Below the pieces are notes generated by a model, which searched no databases, was not told the DNA's origin, and worked only from the letters and a program-made list of their open reading frames with translations. A stretch of 64,000 nucleotides of DNA. Source: Smittia aterrima. Its lineage: Eukaryota; Arthropoda; Insecta; Diptera; Chironomidae. A program made the translations under genes and the position numbers. Shown piece by piece: positions 35,301 through 47,659 of this stretch (within the stretch, counting starts at the first letter, position 1; each line of letters begins with the position of its first letter). Location of the stretch: assembly GCA_033063855.1 (NCBI GenBank), contig CP093829.1, forward strand, positions 10,178,243 to 10,242,242, given 5' to 3'.

Positions 35301-38300
35301 AACGCTTCCTAGAAATGAATCCAACGACATAAAAACTCTCCCTCTCTCGTCATTAATTTTCATAAAAAGTTGACTTTTGAATCTCTCTCTAAATCATTTA
35401 ATAGACGGCACGAGGAAGTAAAATTTATGAACTCGACTTTTACATTGAAATTTGTTTCCAAATTGAAATTATTAAAAAGCTTTTAAAAGTGTTTTGAGAA
35501 ATGTTTCCAGCATGAAACATTAATCTCGAAGCCTTGTTAGCTCGAATGATAAATTCACTGAATTTCGTTCTTCTCTTGACAGTTCCGGCATGAAATCAGC
35601 AAGAGAACACAATAAACTGATTCAACCACAATCTATCAAAACAAATAATGAACCTGATCATAAGAAAGAGATTGATCTGTTTTTCACTTCCATTTGTTGA
35701 TTCTATTGAGAGGAGCATGGACAAAATTGATTGTTGATACATATTATCAATCTTAATGATTTGTTACATTTCAACAGAAACTTTCCAGGCCTTTCATTTT
35801 TGAATTTCTTTTCTTTTGTCCGAGAAAAAGTTATTTTTCGCAACAACCAAGTTATTGGGGAATTGAAAGTTAACTTCCACTTTTACTCGTCCCAAGTCAA
35901 ATAATAATACAATATGTCTTGAATAGAATAAAAGAGGGCGAGAGAAAGGAAATATGATTATCGTACGTGGTTTTCAAACTTTATTGCGAAATAAAAAGCA
36001 GCTGTCATAGAAATAAGTAATTGACAGCTTGAGTCGAGCAGCAAGAAGTGTTGAGAGTGAGAAGTTCTCGAGAGTTTTATTACAACTTTGTTGTTCTTGC
36101 CCTCCCGCAAATTTTATGAAGCTGCCAAACCTGAAAATATATGAAGGAGCTGTAATTGACTATCAATTTGGGCTGAAGGACTGACCGTTACGTTACTAAC
36201 ACCCGCTTTCGGTCATTCAACTTTTAACGGGGACTTTATAAGGCGAATGAATCCACAATTCGCCTACACAGCTCGTCAGACATCTCATGAATCTTTAATT
36301 TAACGAGGAAAAAACTTTTTAATTACAATTTAACGCCTCGACGAGACTCAACCTCACAGCCCGAGGTCACTTAACTTTATAATTTGCACATTTTTTCTTC
36401 CGTCTCATCGCAAAACTTTCATTGCGGCGTAAAAATTTAATCTAATTGCCAACTGCACATGTATTGCGGCGTCCTTCGTTCGAGGTAATAATCACATGTC
36501 GTTGGTTGCCACTACGAATGCTGCCTCGGAGCAATTTGTAGAAATTACATTTTTTTCGCTGCCGTAAAAAGCGGGCAGGTTATCACAATCATCATTTTCT
36601 GGTCGGACGAAAAAAGTTGTCGTGGAAAGCGAAGAAGGAACCTTTCCATTCACACGATCCTGATATGGCAACGAAACTCTACACAACAACATAAAGCCAT
36701 TTATGAGCATCGCTCAGGAGCCAAGTTGATGCTGCTTCACTTTTTGTTCGGGCTCTGCGGCTTTCGTGCTGAATTTTTATATTATTTCGGGTAACGAAAT
36801 CACTTTTTATGAGTTTTCATTACATTACCAGGTAAAAGCCAGGCGATGTCGTGTGGGAGTGACTCAAGGGAGATGAGGTACAAATTGACGTTGAGTAACC
36901 TTTGGCCATTGAGCTGCTTTGTGTTGTGCTTTTATTAGGCTGATGCACGACCAACGTTATCGCAACCTTAAACATCTGTGAAGAGAAATGAATGAAAAAC
37001 GTGTTCGCAGATTTCACTTCGTGCTCGTCTTGCTCCCCCGAAAATATAAAAAACATATAAAGCTTCGGCACTCAACAGGTAAAGCTTAAGTGAAGCAAGC
37101 TAGTTAATTTATTAATTTATGCAATTGCGTGAGAACGTTCCATATTCGTAATTAAGTTTACTGTTTACTTTTCATTTCGACGACTAGCGCAGAATGTTCA
37201 ACAACCATGGATTGTGAGTGACATGCAGAAATAGAAAGAATTTAAAAACACAAACGCAGGCGACGCTTTGCAACATAATTAATGGAAACATAAACGCAAT
37301 GAAAACAACACTTGTGTTCTTTGGGAAATCTCTGTTAGTTAGGTGTTTCGCTCAACAAATGGAAACTTGACGAAAAATATTAAACAATACAAGACGAAAC
37401 TTTCAGCAAAGTCCCGAAGAAGTTGGAGCGATGGTTAGGCTAATTGTGGAAATGAACGAGTCGGTTTTGAAATTCTAAAGAAAACTTTTGCTATAATTAT
37501 GAAAACTAACTTCAATTGTACATTGAAAAGTTTGATATCACGTATGCTTGCGAGCAATAAGTTTTCTCGAAGCTTGTGCATTAAGAAAATGGAAAATTTT
37601 CTGTTAAGAAAAACTTTGAATTATAAATGTCAAGATTGTTATTCGCCTGTTCTCTTCCCTTTTCCCCTGCGACGTCTCTCAGATTATCAAGGTAAACAAA
37701 TATTCTTATTTTTCATATAAAACGTGCCGTGCATAACAAGGAGACTTTCTGCTCATAAATATCTTCTTCCTTCCAACGAACATACACAAATATGTAAATT
37801 TTCCTTAAAAACTTTTCATTTTGCTTCGCTTTTTCCTTCGGCAAAGTCAATTCGTGCATTGTGGAGAAGGATTCATGACTGAAGTGAATTAAATTTCTCA
37901 GTTTGAGTTTGTGTTTATGGGGAAAGTTTATCAATGAAATGCTCTCTCCTTCGAGAGTTCAAAAGTTTCGGCAATGAAATTATCGTCAATTATTAATTTT
38001 GCAGTTGTGCAAGGCGCTTTGACTTTTACCAAATAAAAAAACTTCCGGAAAATCAATGAAACAATCATTTTCTTTTGATCAAGCAAGAAAACATTTCACT
38101 AGGGAACGAAGACAATCGCAATTATCCATGAAACTTCTCTTTGATCATTGGAAAAAAATGAAAATCATTTTCCATCTGATTGCATAATTTATTCATTTCT
38201 GTTCACTTTGATCAATTTTGTTCATTTGGTTTCTTTTTGCATCACTTCATCAATAAAAGAACGATGGGAAAAGATAATCAATAGCGACTTGTTGGATGCT

Positions 38301-41300
38301 TCATCTCTCGTGATGATCAACTTGACGTCAAACAGGAAGCATAAATGACAATCAGGAGGTGGAAGGAGAGAAAAATTATTAATTTGTCTCCGTTTCCGGA
38401 GAAGGTTATTTCCGGTCTCCGTAGCATCAATTTTTTTTTGTCAAATAGCCGACCGGAAACTTAATCCAAGCGAAGAGAGTTTCCCATGAAGAGGAAAAGT
38501 TAGAATTTTCCACAAAAGAACATCGCTCAGTTAAGGCGAGGTCTGCGTTATTTGTTGAATCAATATTGATTATAGATGAGCTGTCGATTACCGAATACAA
38601 ATTCTCTTCTCATCGAGCACATTCCTTTTCTTCCGAGCTGAACGTGAGCGATAGTGCCACACGTTAAAGCTATTTTCACTGACAAATCGAATTGTTTCTT
38701 ATTGAAAGCTTTCGTGAATCGACGAAATTCAGTCAAAGCCATAAAAACTAAATATGTATAACTTTACGAGCCTCGCATAAATACCTTTCAGTGCTTCAGA
38801 AATAATCATAGAGCCACCTCCTTAAACTTCCTCTTTACGCTGACATGAACGAGGCATCAATAGAAACACATTTGCAATTGTTCCACCCACGTTGCTTCAT
38901 TTTTATAACCGTCAACTCATTTCCATATTAGATTTCATGCTATTGTTTGTTTATTTCACGATATCGCGAAGAAGAAAAAAGTTCGAGGAGAAAGCGAGGA
39001 GAAAGAAGATTTCACACGAAGCACCTTGAAGCATTGAGTGAGTGAAGGTGTAATTTCCGTCTCCTTCACCCTCAACTGGCGTCATAATAAAAGCCGCTGA
39101 TAAAAATTCATGTACACACGTAACCATTGTATTGTTAATACCAAATGGTATCGATGTGAGTCAAGGGGCTTCGTCAGAGAATGGAGGAGATGAGCTGGAG
39201 AAATGAATGGAAAATCGGTGAAATTATGTTTATGAATAAATAAATTTTCCGCATCTTATGCGAGAAGAACGAAGAATTTCATATTCATTCGAGTTCTCTC
39301 GTTGAATAGACGTTTTGTGTGTATGATAATAAGTCAGAACTCTCTCTTCCTTCTCCGTATTCTTATCGCCACAACAAGAATGATTCAAACTTTTTTTTCT
39401 CATTTTCAAAAGTTTATTGAAAAACGACATTGCACAAAATAATAAAAGGAAGATAAAATGATGAATTCTTCTTCTGGCACGACGGAACAGATGAAAGATA
39501 TTTTTTTATTTGCGGAATGGAGAACTTGCAAATTGGAAACTCGATCCGGCTTTCATCGACAACGAGATGAAAATTTTAATGCGAAAATCTTGTTAGTTGA
39601 AATGATATATCATCATCGAGAAGGGTTTTCTGCAATCACGAGAACGACCCTTCCTCGTATCATAGAATCTCAAGAAAAATAATTCTGGACAGAAGTCGCC
39701 GATCAAAGTGAACAGCTCGTTAGCATCGTCTATCCATTCATTTTCTCTGGCCTAGATACATTCGGAATAATTTAACGATTTACATGCATCAGAAATCGGG
39801 TAAGAAATGAAAAATTTCCATAATCGCAATTACATTGACCATTCATCGCAAAAGACGATTCGTATGTAAGTAGAAATTTCCATGAGTTAAGCGGCTTTCA
39901 ATTTCCGATTGGCCATGTTCGTGCGGCTGTATCATAATTGAAGATTAAGTCATCGCGAATTCCTAAGAGAAATCGAACAACTGTTGACATCGAACTTTTC
40001 TTTCTCATTGATAATAAAACTTTCGTTGAATCTCGTAATAAATCACGATCGATCGGGAATTTCAAGAGAAGATTTAAGAGTGTTAGGTGAACTTTTATTC
40101 GACATTCATTGTGTAAGATATTCCCCCCTCCCGCACTTTACCATTGTACGAGATATTCAATTATCAATTGTCTTCTTTTCCCAGTGAATTTGCTGCTGTC
40201 ATTTATTCTCGTGTAATCCTTTTAAAAATGTATAAATTACATTTAAACTCCCGACTCTTATCTCACCCACAAGACATTCGCTTTTACAGCGTTTTCCGAC
40301 TTAATTCTATTTGTATTTCGGATCGTTTCTTTCTCGTCTTGCGTTCGCTCCGAGTGTCAGAGGGCGGAGAAGGAGAATGAAATTAAGATGTAAACATCAT
40401 TCAAATATATCGCAGTTTTGAATTTTTGATGAGAAGAACAATTTCCATCCGAAGCTGTCAAGCTTCTAAGCGTCAGTGGGAGGCATTAATATCTTTTCTT
40501 GACTTGAATTATGAAAAATTCAATCTTCCCTTTCCTTCGTTGCCGCCTTTGTTTGCTCAATCCTCCACTTCCTTGCTGGCTGTCTTTCTGAATCTCAAGA
40601 CGCTGAGTCAAGTATTCACATTTTTTATTATTTATAAATAATTTGCCGAGGTGAACACATTGTAATTTATATGATGAAGAGTGCCGGAAAGGAAAGCAAA
40701 TTGCTTTCGTTGGTTTGGGCGCTCATGAAACCAACAGATGCATGAGAAGAGGTTGCCTTCGGCTTATGCTGTTGGAAGGGGCTTAAAATCCCTCGTGAAT
40801 GTAGTCAATTTAGCTCATAACGACGTTCAGAAAACATAAAAATGTGTTCAAATAAAATGGCCCGAATCAAAAAATTCTTTCATAAAGAAAAAGGGAAGAA
40901 AGAAAGGTCAATGTTGGATTATAATTTTTACTTTTTTTCTTCTTTCGGGAAGTGAAACCCAAGCGTTGACTTGTTGAAGCCATAATTTCCAGGTGCGGTT
41001 TGTAATGTATTCGTTCCACTTGGAAAAAAGCCGCAAAAACACGAAATTATGTTGCACATGAAGTTTAATGGCACTTCATTAAAAGCAAAGCCTTGCCTTC
41101 CACTTCGTTCAAAGTTAAACCGCAATAAATGTAGACATGGATCGAGCTTCTGTCACTCGCCCACTTCGCCATTCACTGACACAACACGTACGTAAAGGAG
41201 AAACTTTCCCTGTACGCTTTAACGGCCGTGATTAATGGACAGCGATTAGACGTAAAACGTTAACTCATAACATTCATCAGAATGAAAAAAGAGGAAAATG

Positions 41301-43500
41301 TGGTTGGAAATTGTTTGGAGATTTCTGTCAGCCAATGTCGTAGGAGTAATGAAACTTTTACTTGATTGCGAAAAAACAAACCAAACGACCGAACGAGAAA
41401 CTTTACCTTTGTATGGAGAAAATCAACACTGTTTGTGAGAGACACTGAAATGTGAGATTCGGAATGGGGAAAGGCACATCCAGAGAGTACGATTTTTTGC
41501 CATGGGACTTGTGCTTTCATAAAAATAAAACCTTTGACTAAGCTGCTTAGTTCGTACCTACTCAAATTTTTGCTGCAACTTAAATCAAATTTACTGAGAA
41601 TCCACGAATTTAAACAATTGTACCAACACAAAAGCACGAGTTCCAAACTTTTGTGCGAAGCGAGTTCTCCGAACGAGCAGAGATGAATGCGATGCCTCAT
41701 ATCATTTAAGGGACATAAAAACAAATATTTGGAATTGGGAACTTTTCTAATATAGCATCGACAGCAGGCAGCGAAAGTTTTCCTTGCGCTTTTTATATGA
41801 AAGTCGTCTCAACATTGAATCAGACAGTTAGAAGGATTTTTATGAGAAAAACTTCCATTTCGTAGAATTCTCGGAAGAATTTTATTTGAAAAATAAAATA
41901 CTCGAGTCTGTAATTTCCTCTAAATTTGGATGAAAATTAATTAAATGTCTCTCTGTAGATTGTTAACGACTTTCTAAGGCTCACGTCTTGTCGTTCGAAT
42001 GTCTTCGAAATAAACTGAGAAGCACGCGTAACAGAAACGACAAAAAATCCTTTTGTGCACACAAAATGAAAACTTTTTCTCGTCTCACGTTATTTCAATT
42101 ACGTAATTGATGGAACGATAGGAGCTGGCAAAGAAGAAGGGCCACGTAAAGCCCATACACGCAGACGATTCCATTTAGGAGAGAAAATTAAATCTTTACG
42201 TGCGCTTTTACAGAGCAGCAAAGTCGAGAACCTTCGACAATCATTCTCCTCCTATGCAAACGGTCTTTGGAGCACAGCAAATGAAAAGTCTTTTCGCAGC
42301 TCAAATGAAAAAACTTCTTTGTGACTCGCTCAAACGAAATAGCGATTTCAGCATAAAAAGTTCAGACTCTTCGTCTATTCAACAGTCAAAGGAATATTCA
42401 CTGCCTTTTTCTATGGCAAAGGCATTTGAGCATTTGAGTAATTAAAAGTTTTATGCCCGCTGAGAAATGTGGAGTGGAATGTAAAGAAAGAAAGTTCTCT
42501 TTCAACAATGCGAGAAAATATTCATTTGCATCAAAAGGAAGTGATGTCAATCAAACTGAGATGAAATAACTAAAAGTTCTGCATTCGAACGTCATTTAAG
42601 GATCAGTTCATTTGAAATCTTCATCGCAACTGAGCTCTAACATTTTATTTCCCAAAAAGAACTCTTTCCTTCAAAATGAAATGAAAGTTGCAAAAAAGTT
42701 GAGTTAAATTTGAAAATTTTAATTAAACCTTAAACCTCATGCCAAGTTCAACGGAGTGAAAGTTTTAATGAGAGCTCATTTTATCCTCGCTCTCGCTCGA
42801 TATGCAGAAAATAAAACATTAGGAAGTCAAATTGAAGCCTCCTCGAAACTATTAATTATTCATTTTCATTGCTTTCTGCTCTTCGAAACTATGAACTTCC
42901 TGGCTGAGACAAGAGAGCGAAACAAATAAAATCGTCGTCTTCGATACAAAAGGAGGGCGAGGAAATAAAGCGAAGAAGTAATTTATTGACATAACTGAAT
43001 AACCCGATAATATTAAGATGTTTCCATTTGAAAATTTATGGAGTCATTCGAAGGGAGAATAAAACAAAAAGGCAAAGACGAGTCACAGTTTGCTGTTGTG
43101 TATTATTTCACTTTGCTCGCCCAGCTGCTCCCCAATTGATAGAGAGGCGTTCGTAAAAAAAACTTCGGTCGAGTTATTTGTTTCGAATAAATAATTTATG
43201 GGCAAACGATTTCTTTTTGTCCATCGTCGTCAAGATTTCATTGACTCGATCCCGATCTCGCTTTTATTTACTGGCACCAGAAGATTATGAAGAAGTTTCC
43301 GAGTCTTAAAAGTTCGATGTATCACTCGACGATGACAAAATGAGTAAGCGGAAAACGAAATAAAAAAGTTTCTTCGCTTCTTGGCTTAGATTGGAACAAA
43401 CAACACGATGCGAATGAATGATAAAGATTCGTTTATTTAATTTAGAAGCTCAATCAAAATGTTGAGAGATAGACAATTCATCACTCGACTGTTTATTGAA
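20378..43500. other. Large gene-poor region
   Basis: About 23 kb in which I find no coding exon I can support on either strand. Open frames are short (the longest about 190 codons, 29,309-29,881), low in complexity, and lack recognisable domains or paired splice sites. I saw no transposon ends, tRNA or rRNA. Many TTAATTA/ATTAAT homeodomain-like strings and poly-purine stretches occur, as expected in AT-rich insect DNA. It could be regulatory sequence, a noncoding RNA locus, or an intron of an unrecognised gene. Confidence 0.5.
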
Positions 43501-43517
43501 AAGGAAAAGTTTTCCTT
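43501..43517. repeat. Short inverted repeat upstream of astacin
   Basis: AAGGAAAA and TTTTCCTT arms around a single G, 185 bp upstream of the astacin start. Its role is unknown. Confidence 0.5.
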
Positions 43518-43701
43518 CTCAAAGCTAAGTCGATGATTGATCGCAATGAATGAAGTTTATCGAGAAGAAGAAGTTTAATTTATCGTGATCAAAGAAGTGT
43601 TCCGACCGGTTTCTTCGGTTTTTTTTGCATCAAAACAAGATCGGAGAATGGTTTGTTGTGTCTCATTTGTTTTCGTGGTTTTAAAAGAGTTAGACGTAAA
43701 A

Positions 43702-44702
43702 ATGTTCTGGGGCGCAAATTTTTCAATTCTTGCTCTCATCACGTTTGTGTCAGTTCAAGCAATGCCTGCGAACGATTTCGTATTTCGCGACAGCGACGAC
43801 TCTGAAGGATTCTTATCACTTCACGACGAAAATCAAATTCTACCATCGTCGGGACCGAAGTTAATTCCCGATGGTAGTGAAGCTTTCAACATCGACTTAG
43901 AACATGGCGAATATTTCCAAGGTGACATCATGCTGGTTCAAGATCAAATGGAATATTTGCTTGCTAATGACAGCGGGTCACTTCCAACAAGAACCGGTTG
44001 GATTGATGAGTATTATCGATGGCCCAAGGACAGCGACGGCTTCGTGATCGTACCTTACCACATCTCAGCCAAATCGCAATTCTGTAAGTTAAGATTAATT
44101 AACAAACTAGTTTAGAGTTTAAAGAACTCGTTATTATCGTTCTAGCGCCATACCAAGAATCAGTCATGCAACAAGGAATGAAAGATATCGAGAAGCATAC
44201 GTGTATTCGTTTTAGAAAACGAACCGTGGAGGAAGATTTCGTTGATCTTTATTCTGGCAGTGGTTGTCATTCACATTTGGGAAAGATTGGAGGACGTCAA
44301 GGTATATCGCTGAATAAGAACGGCTGCGTCTACAAGGGAATCGTAATTCATGAATTGATTCATGCTTTGGGCTACGATCACATGCACAGTCATGCCGAAC
44401 GTGACAAGTACATCGAGATCATGTGGGATAATGTAAATCCCAGCACAATAAGAAATTTCGACAAAGTCGATCCGAAAAAGTTCAGTAACTTCGGGACAGG
44501 CTATGATCTTTACTCAGTGATGCATTACGACTCGACCGCGTTCTCAAAAAATAAACAGCCAACCATTGTTCCGAGAAATCGTCGTTATAAGAACATTATT
44601 GGACAACGAGTTGGTTTAAGCACAGGCGATGCCGCAAGACTCAACAACATGTACAGATGCAAGAAGATTGGAGGTCAATACGTCTACCAAATCGTTATTT
44701 AG
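43702..44702 (+). CDS. Secreted astacin-family zinc metalloprotease (M12A)
   Basis: Two exons, 43702-44083 and 44146-44702, 312 aa, phase-1 intron. The start MFWGANFSILALITFVSVQA gives a clear signal peptide; an ATG 54 nt upstream in frame is less suitable. The propeptide carries YFQGDIML, the FxGD motif whose Asp blocks the zinc in the zymogen; cleavage is expected near TRTGWIDEYY. The catalytic domain has HELIHALGYDH (three His ligands and catalytic Glu) and the Met-turn SVMHY with the Tyr ligand. Four Cys (HTCIRF, GSGCHS, NGCVYK, MYRCKK) fit the two family disulfides. No extra domains follow, as in digestive crayfish astacin. Odd: the Glu usual directly after the third His is Met (DHMHSH). 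It sits beside a serine protease cluster, so an extracellular, probably digestive, role is inferred. Confidence 0.92.
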
Positions 44703-44741
44703 CTTAGAGATTTCTGTAAATATTTGAGTTGATTGCTTCAT

Positions 44742-44747
44742 AATAAA
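44742..44747 (+). terminator. Candidate polyadenylation signal of astacin
   Basis: AATAAA 40 bp after the stop. Confidence 0.5.
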
Positions 44748-46154
44748 CAAAGATTGTTGAAACAGAAAGGTGATGCATCGTTAACCATTTGCTTAATGTA
44801 TCGAATAAAAATCGTACGGTCAAAGCTTCGCTTCAGTTCCTCCAGCAACTTTTCATTTTCTCGCTTGCTCGCTCGCTTATCACAATCAAACCTCTCTCTG
44901 TTTCTTAATTGATTTTCCGCCACAAATCTCATTGTTCTGTTTGTGACATTTCCAGTTCAAGCTATCGAATGAGCAATTTGATTCGAAAATAGACTTCAGA
45001 GTCGAGAGATTTTCTTTCAGCGACAATGAGAAATTTTCTCGTTTCGTCGGCCTCATCACTCGCAGAGCAAATTAAATAAAAACTTCAACTAGTTCATATG
45101 CAGTAAGGAAACTCTTCGAGCACGTTGGAAGCGAAGAAAATTTCCGCTCTTGTTTGATATTTGAACTGAATTAAAATTCATAAAATATGCTTATGAATGA
45201 TGAAGAATTATACGTTCTCTCTTTGCTGTGTGCATTTATTCCAACTGCTGTCGAGCTCTTTTCCTTCCCTCGTGCATAACATGCATGATTATGAGGCTTA
45301 GGGAAAATATATGCGAGTGGGAGAGTAAAAAACACAATGATGAATTAAATTTGCATAAAGCAAACACAACTCATTTTTGAGAGTGCACATTAGAGTTTGT
45401 CTCGAGCGTTTCGTCTTTTTCCTCCAAGAGTGAATGAATTATGAATGCATTACCATCCTCAGCAAGGAAACAAAGTTTCATGAAGCTTTCTGTTGTTGAA
45501 GCTTTGAATTGCATTTCAGCGATTGATTTTGAGTAAGTTTCAACTTTTGCAAAAGCTTCCAAACATGAAACATTAATCTCCTCAAGTGAAAAATTCCTTG
45601 AACATTTGTCTAAGTGCTATGGAAAATAATATTCTATTGTTAACAAGGAGTCTCTCTAAATTTGAATGTTAAACAGAAAATTATTGTTCACAAGTTTGCT
45701 TATCATCATTTTTGATTATTCCATCACTTCGTTGCACTGAGTTCACTTAAGAGCATTAAAAGTAAACAGAGAAAACTTAAACTGAAGTGACAATTTTCAG
45801 ATTTTATGAAGCTTTCAGAACTAAATCTTTAAAATGACTCTCTGCAAAGCTCTAAGAAGCTTTGCTTATTTGCAATCGATGACAAAAGTCAATAATCGCG
45901 TTATTTTTTTCTGTCGATTTCTTTTTTTTCTCATGAAGTTTTCAGAGACGAAACGAAAGCTTTCAGATATTTTTAAATACGAAGACGTAATTGAAAAATA
46001 TTTTAGTAATTTTTGACCTAGGTAGGATTAAGAAAGTCTCAAGATAACTTATCGCTACACTCGTCCGATGTTGATGAACTATCGTAAAAATATTTTTAGA
46101 CCAGAATCAAAACAAAAGGAATTTTTAAATTTGATAACAAAGGTAACATTTCGA
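44748..46154. other. Intergenic, astacin to serine protease cluster
   Basis: 1.4 kb, AT-rich, no gene seen. Confidence 0.5.
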
Positions 46155-46160
46155 TTTATT
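46155..46160 (-). terminator. Candidate polyadenylation signal of minus-strand serine protease
   Basis: AATAAA on the minus strand, 30 bp past the stop. Confidence 0.5.
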
Positions 46161-46189
46161 CAAGAGGCTCATTGTTTTCGATTCATGAT

Positions 46190-46954
46190 TTAACCGATGG
46201 TGTTCAAGATCCAGGTACGGAAGTGGGAAGTACGATCGAATGCATCAGGCCATCCACGAGCGCATGGGATGTTCCATGAAACTGTTCCGATAACAGCGTT
46301 TCCTGACACAAGGGGACCGCCGGAGTCTCCTTGGCAGATTCCTTGACCGGATTGGGTGAATGTGCAGATCTTGTGATCAAAAACGAATGCAGCGTTGCCA
46401 GCAGTGTGACGGTTGCGGCAATCAGCGTTGGTGAGAGTACGTGTGTTAAGTGCTTGGAGTTGGTTGGGTGAAGCTCCTCCGTTAACAGTTGTTCCTCCCC
46501 ATCCGGTGACGACAGCGTTGACTGTTCCGATTTGAGTAGCTCCCAAAGCGATTGGTTGAACGTTGTTATTGAAACCAATTGTGGTTGCAGTCTGAACAAC
46601 TGAAACGTCGTTGGCAATTGTGTTGGCGTTATAGCTTGGATGGTTAACGATTCTTGAGCTCTGATGGGCAACACCTCCAGCGTTCAAAGTAACTGTTCCG
46701 ACAACAACACGAACTGCGTTTTGAGCGCGTCCAATTGTGCAATGAGCAGCTGAAAGTGCCCAACGGTTGTTGATGATTGAACCTCCGCAGAAATGGAAGT
46801 TAGCGTTGGTACGAAGCGAAACTTGGTAAGGGAACTGTCCAAGAGAAGCTCCAAATCCACCAACGATTCTTCCTTCACGCTCGAAAGCTTCTGGAACTGG
46901 TGTTGCCAAAGCAACGGCTACAAGAGCAACAACCACAAAAATTTCTCTGATCAT
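46190..46954 (-). CDS. Secreted S1A serine protease, intronless paralog
   Basis: A single uninterrupted exon of 254 aa. I chose the Met of MIREIFVVVALVAVALAT as start because it opens a clean signal peptide and lies just downstream of a TATA box; an upstream in-frame extension of 16 residues overlaps the expected transcription start. A short propeptide ends at RIVGG. Catalytic residues are all present: His in LSAAHC, Asp in NDVSVV, Ser in GDSGGP. Six Cys form the three standard pairs. The pocket has Gly at 189 (GICQGDS) and Asp at 226 (GWPDAF), as in crab collagenase rather than trypsin. The two plus-strand paralogs next door are the same length but have two introns. A secreted, probably midgut, broad-specificity protease is inferred. 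Confidence 0.92.
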   Translation of the reverse strand: MIREIFVVVALVAVALATPVPEAFEREGRIVGGFGASLGQFPYQVSLRTNANFHFCGGSIINNRWALSAAHCTIGRAQNAVRVVVGTVTLNAGGVAHQSSRIVNHPSYNANTIANDVSVVQTATTIGFNNNVQPIALGATQIGTVNAVVTGWGGTTVNGGASPNQLQALNTRTLTNADCRNRHTAGNAAFVFDHKICTFTQSGQGICQGDSGGPLVSGNAVIGTVSWNIPCARGWPDAFDRTSHFRTWILNTIG

Positions 46955-46991
46955 CTTACAAGAACTGTGCGAATAGTTTCTTCGAAGGCTC

Positions 46992-46999
46992 CTTTTATA
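46992..46999 (-). promoter_or_regulatory. TATA box of minus-strand serine protease
   Basis: TATAAAAG on the minus strand, 38 bp before the chosen ATG. Confidence 0.7.
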
Positions 47000-47010
47000 C
47001 AAGAATTTGT

Positions 47011-47016
47011 CTTATC
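47011..47016 (-). promoter_or_regulatory. GATA site, minus-strand serine protease
   Basis: GATAAG 12 bp upstream of the TATA box. Further GATA-type sites lie near 47,097 and 47,130. GATA factors are known drivers of insect midgut protease genes. Confidence 0.45.
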
Positions 47017-47598
47017 GCCAAAATATGCTGACGCACATAACGCGTTCAATGGATTCAAGACTGGGTATTTCCAGCTCATATCGAAGTGATTTCTTTTCTT
47101 ATCTTGAAAGGCATTAAGAAAAATTATGATAACTTATCGATAGAGTAAAGATATTTGATGACGTGAAGCATTTTCCCAGTCTGTGATCATGATGTTGATA
47201 ATAATTTGAGATTATGTGATAAATAATTAGCATTAAAACGAATTAAAGAATTATCAATTTATTTTTGTTATTCGATGCTTTGAGGACTTTCAAGTTCTTC
47301 CCCCAAACAAATCAAAACAAATGATGAATCAATCTACTTAAATAAGAAACATTTTGTACAGTTTGTTTTCAGTAACGCTCAGTGACGCTGAGATTAGAGT
47401 GAACAAATTAATATTTATCAGATTTATTGTAAATTCAATTGGCGTCAGAATTGTTTTGGGAAACCCTCATTTAAAAACAACTAAACCCATCTTTTCTTAT
47501 CGACGCGAGCGGCATTCTAGTTTGCAGCAAATTTTATCGATTGGATTTTCCCAAAGTCGTAAACCTACTACCCTTGGACTATAAGTTTTGATTTTGAC

Positions 47599-47604
47599 GA
47601 TAAG
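47599..47604 (+). promoter_or_regulatory. GATA site, serine protease copy A
   Basis: GATAAG 9 bp upstream of the TATA box of copy A. Confidence 0.45.
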
Positions 47605-47612
47605 AAAATAGC

Positions 47613-47620
47613 TATAAAAG
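47613..47620 (+). promoter_or_regulatory. TATA box, serine protease copy A
   Basis: TATAAAAG 40 bp before the ATG. The leader CCTTAGTGCAAACGCAACA is identical in copy B. Confidence 0.7.
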
Positions 47621-47659
47621 ATCTCATCAAGAAAAAAGTTCCTTAGTGCAAACGCAACA

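Noticed and set aside
41260..41724. 154-codon minus-strand frame
   Set aside because: No domain, no repeats, no flanking splice logic; composition like surrounding noncoding DNA.
42475..42488. TGGAATGTAAAGAA, equal to the first 14 nt of miR-1
   Set aside because: The rest of the mature sequence does not match (AGAAAG follows) and I see no hairpin partner nearby.
43585..43701. Upstream in-frame extension of the astacin gene
   Set aside because: It begins at GTG, and the later ATG at 43702 gives a proper signal peptide.
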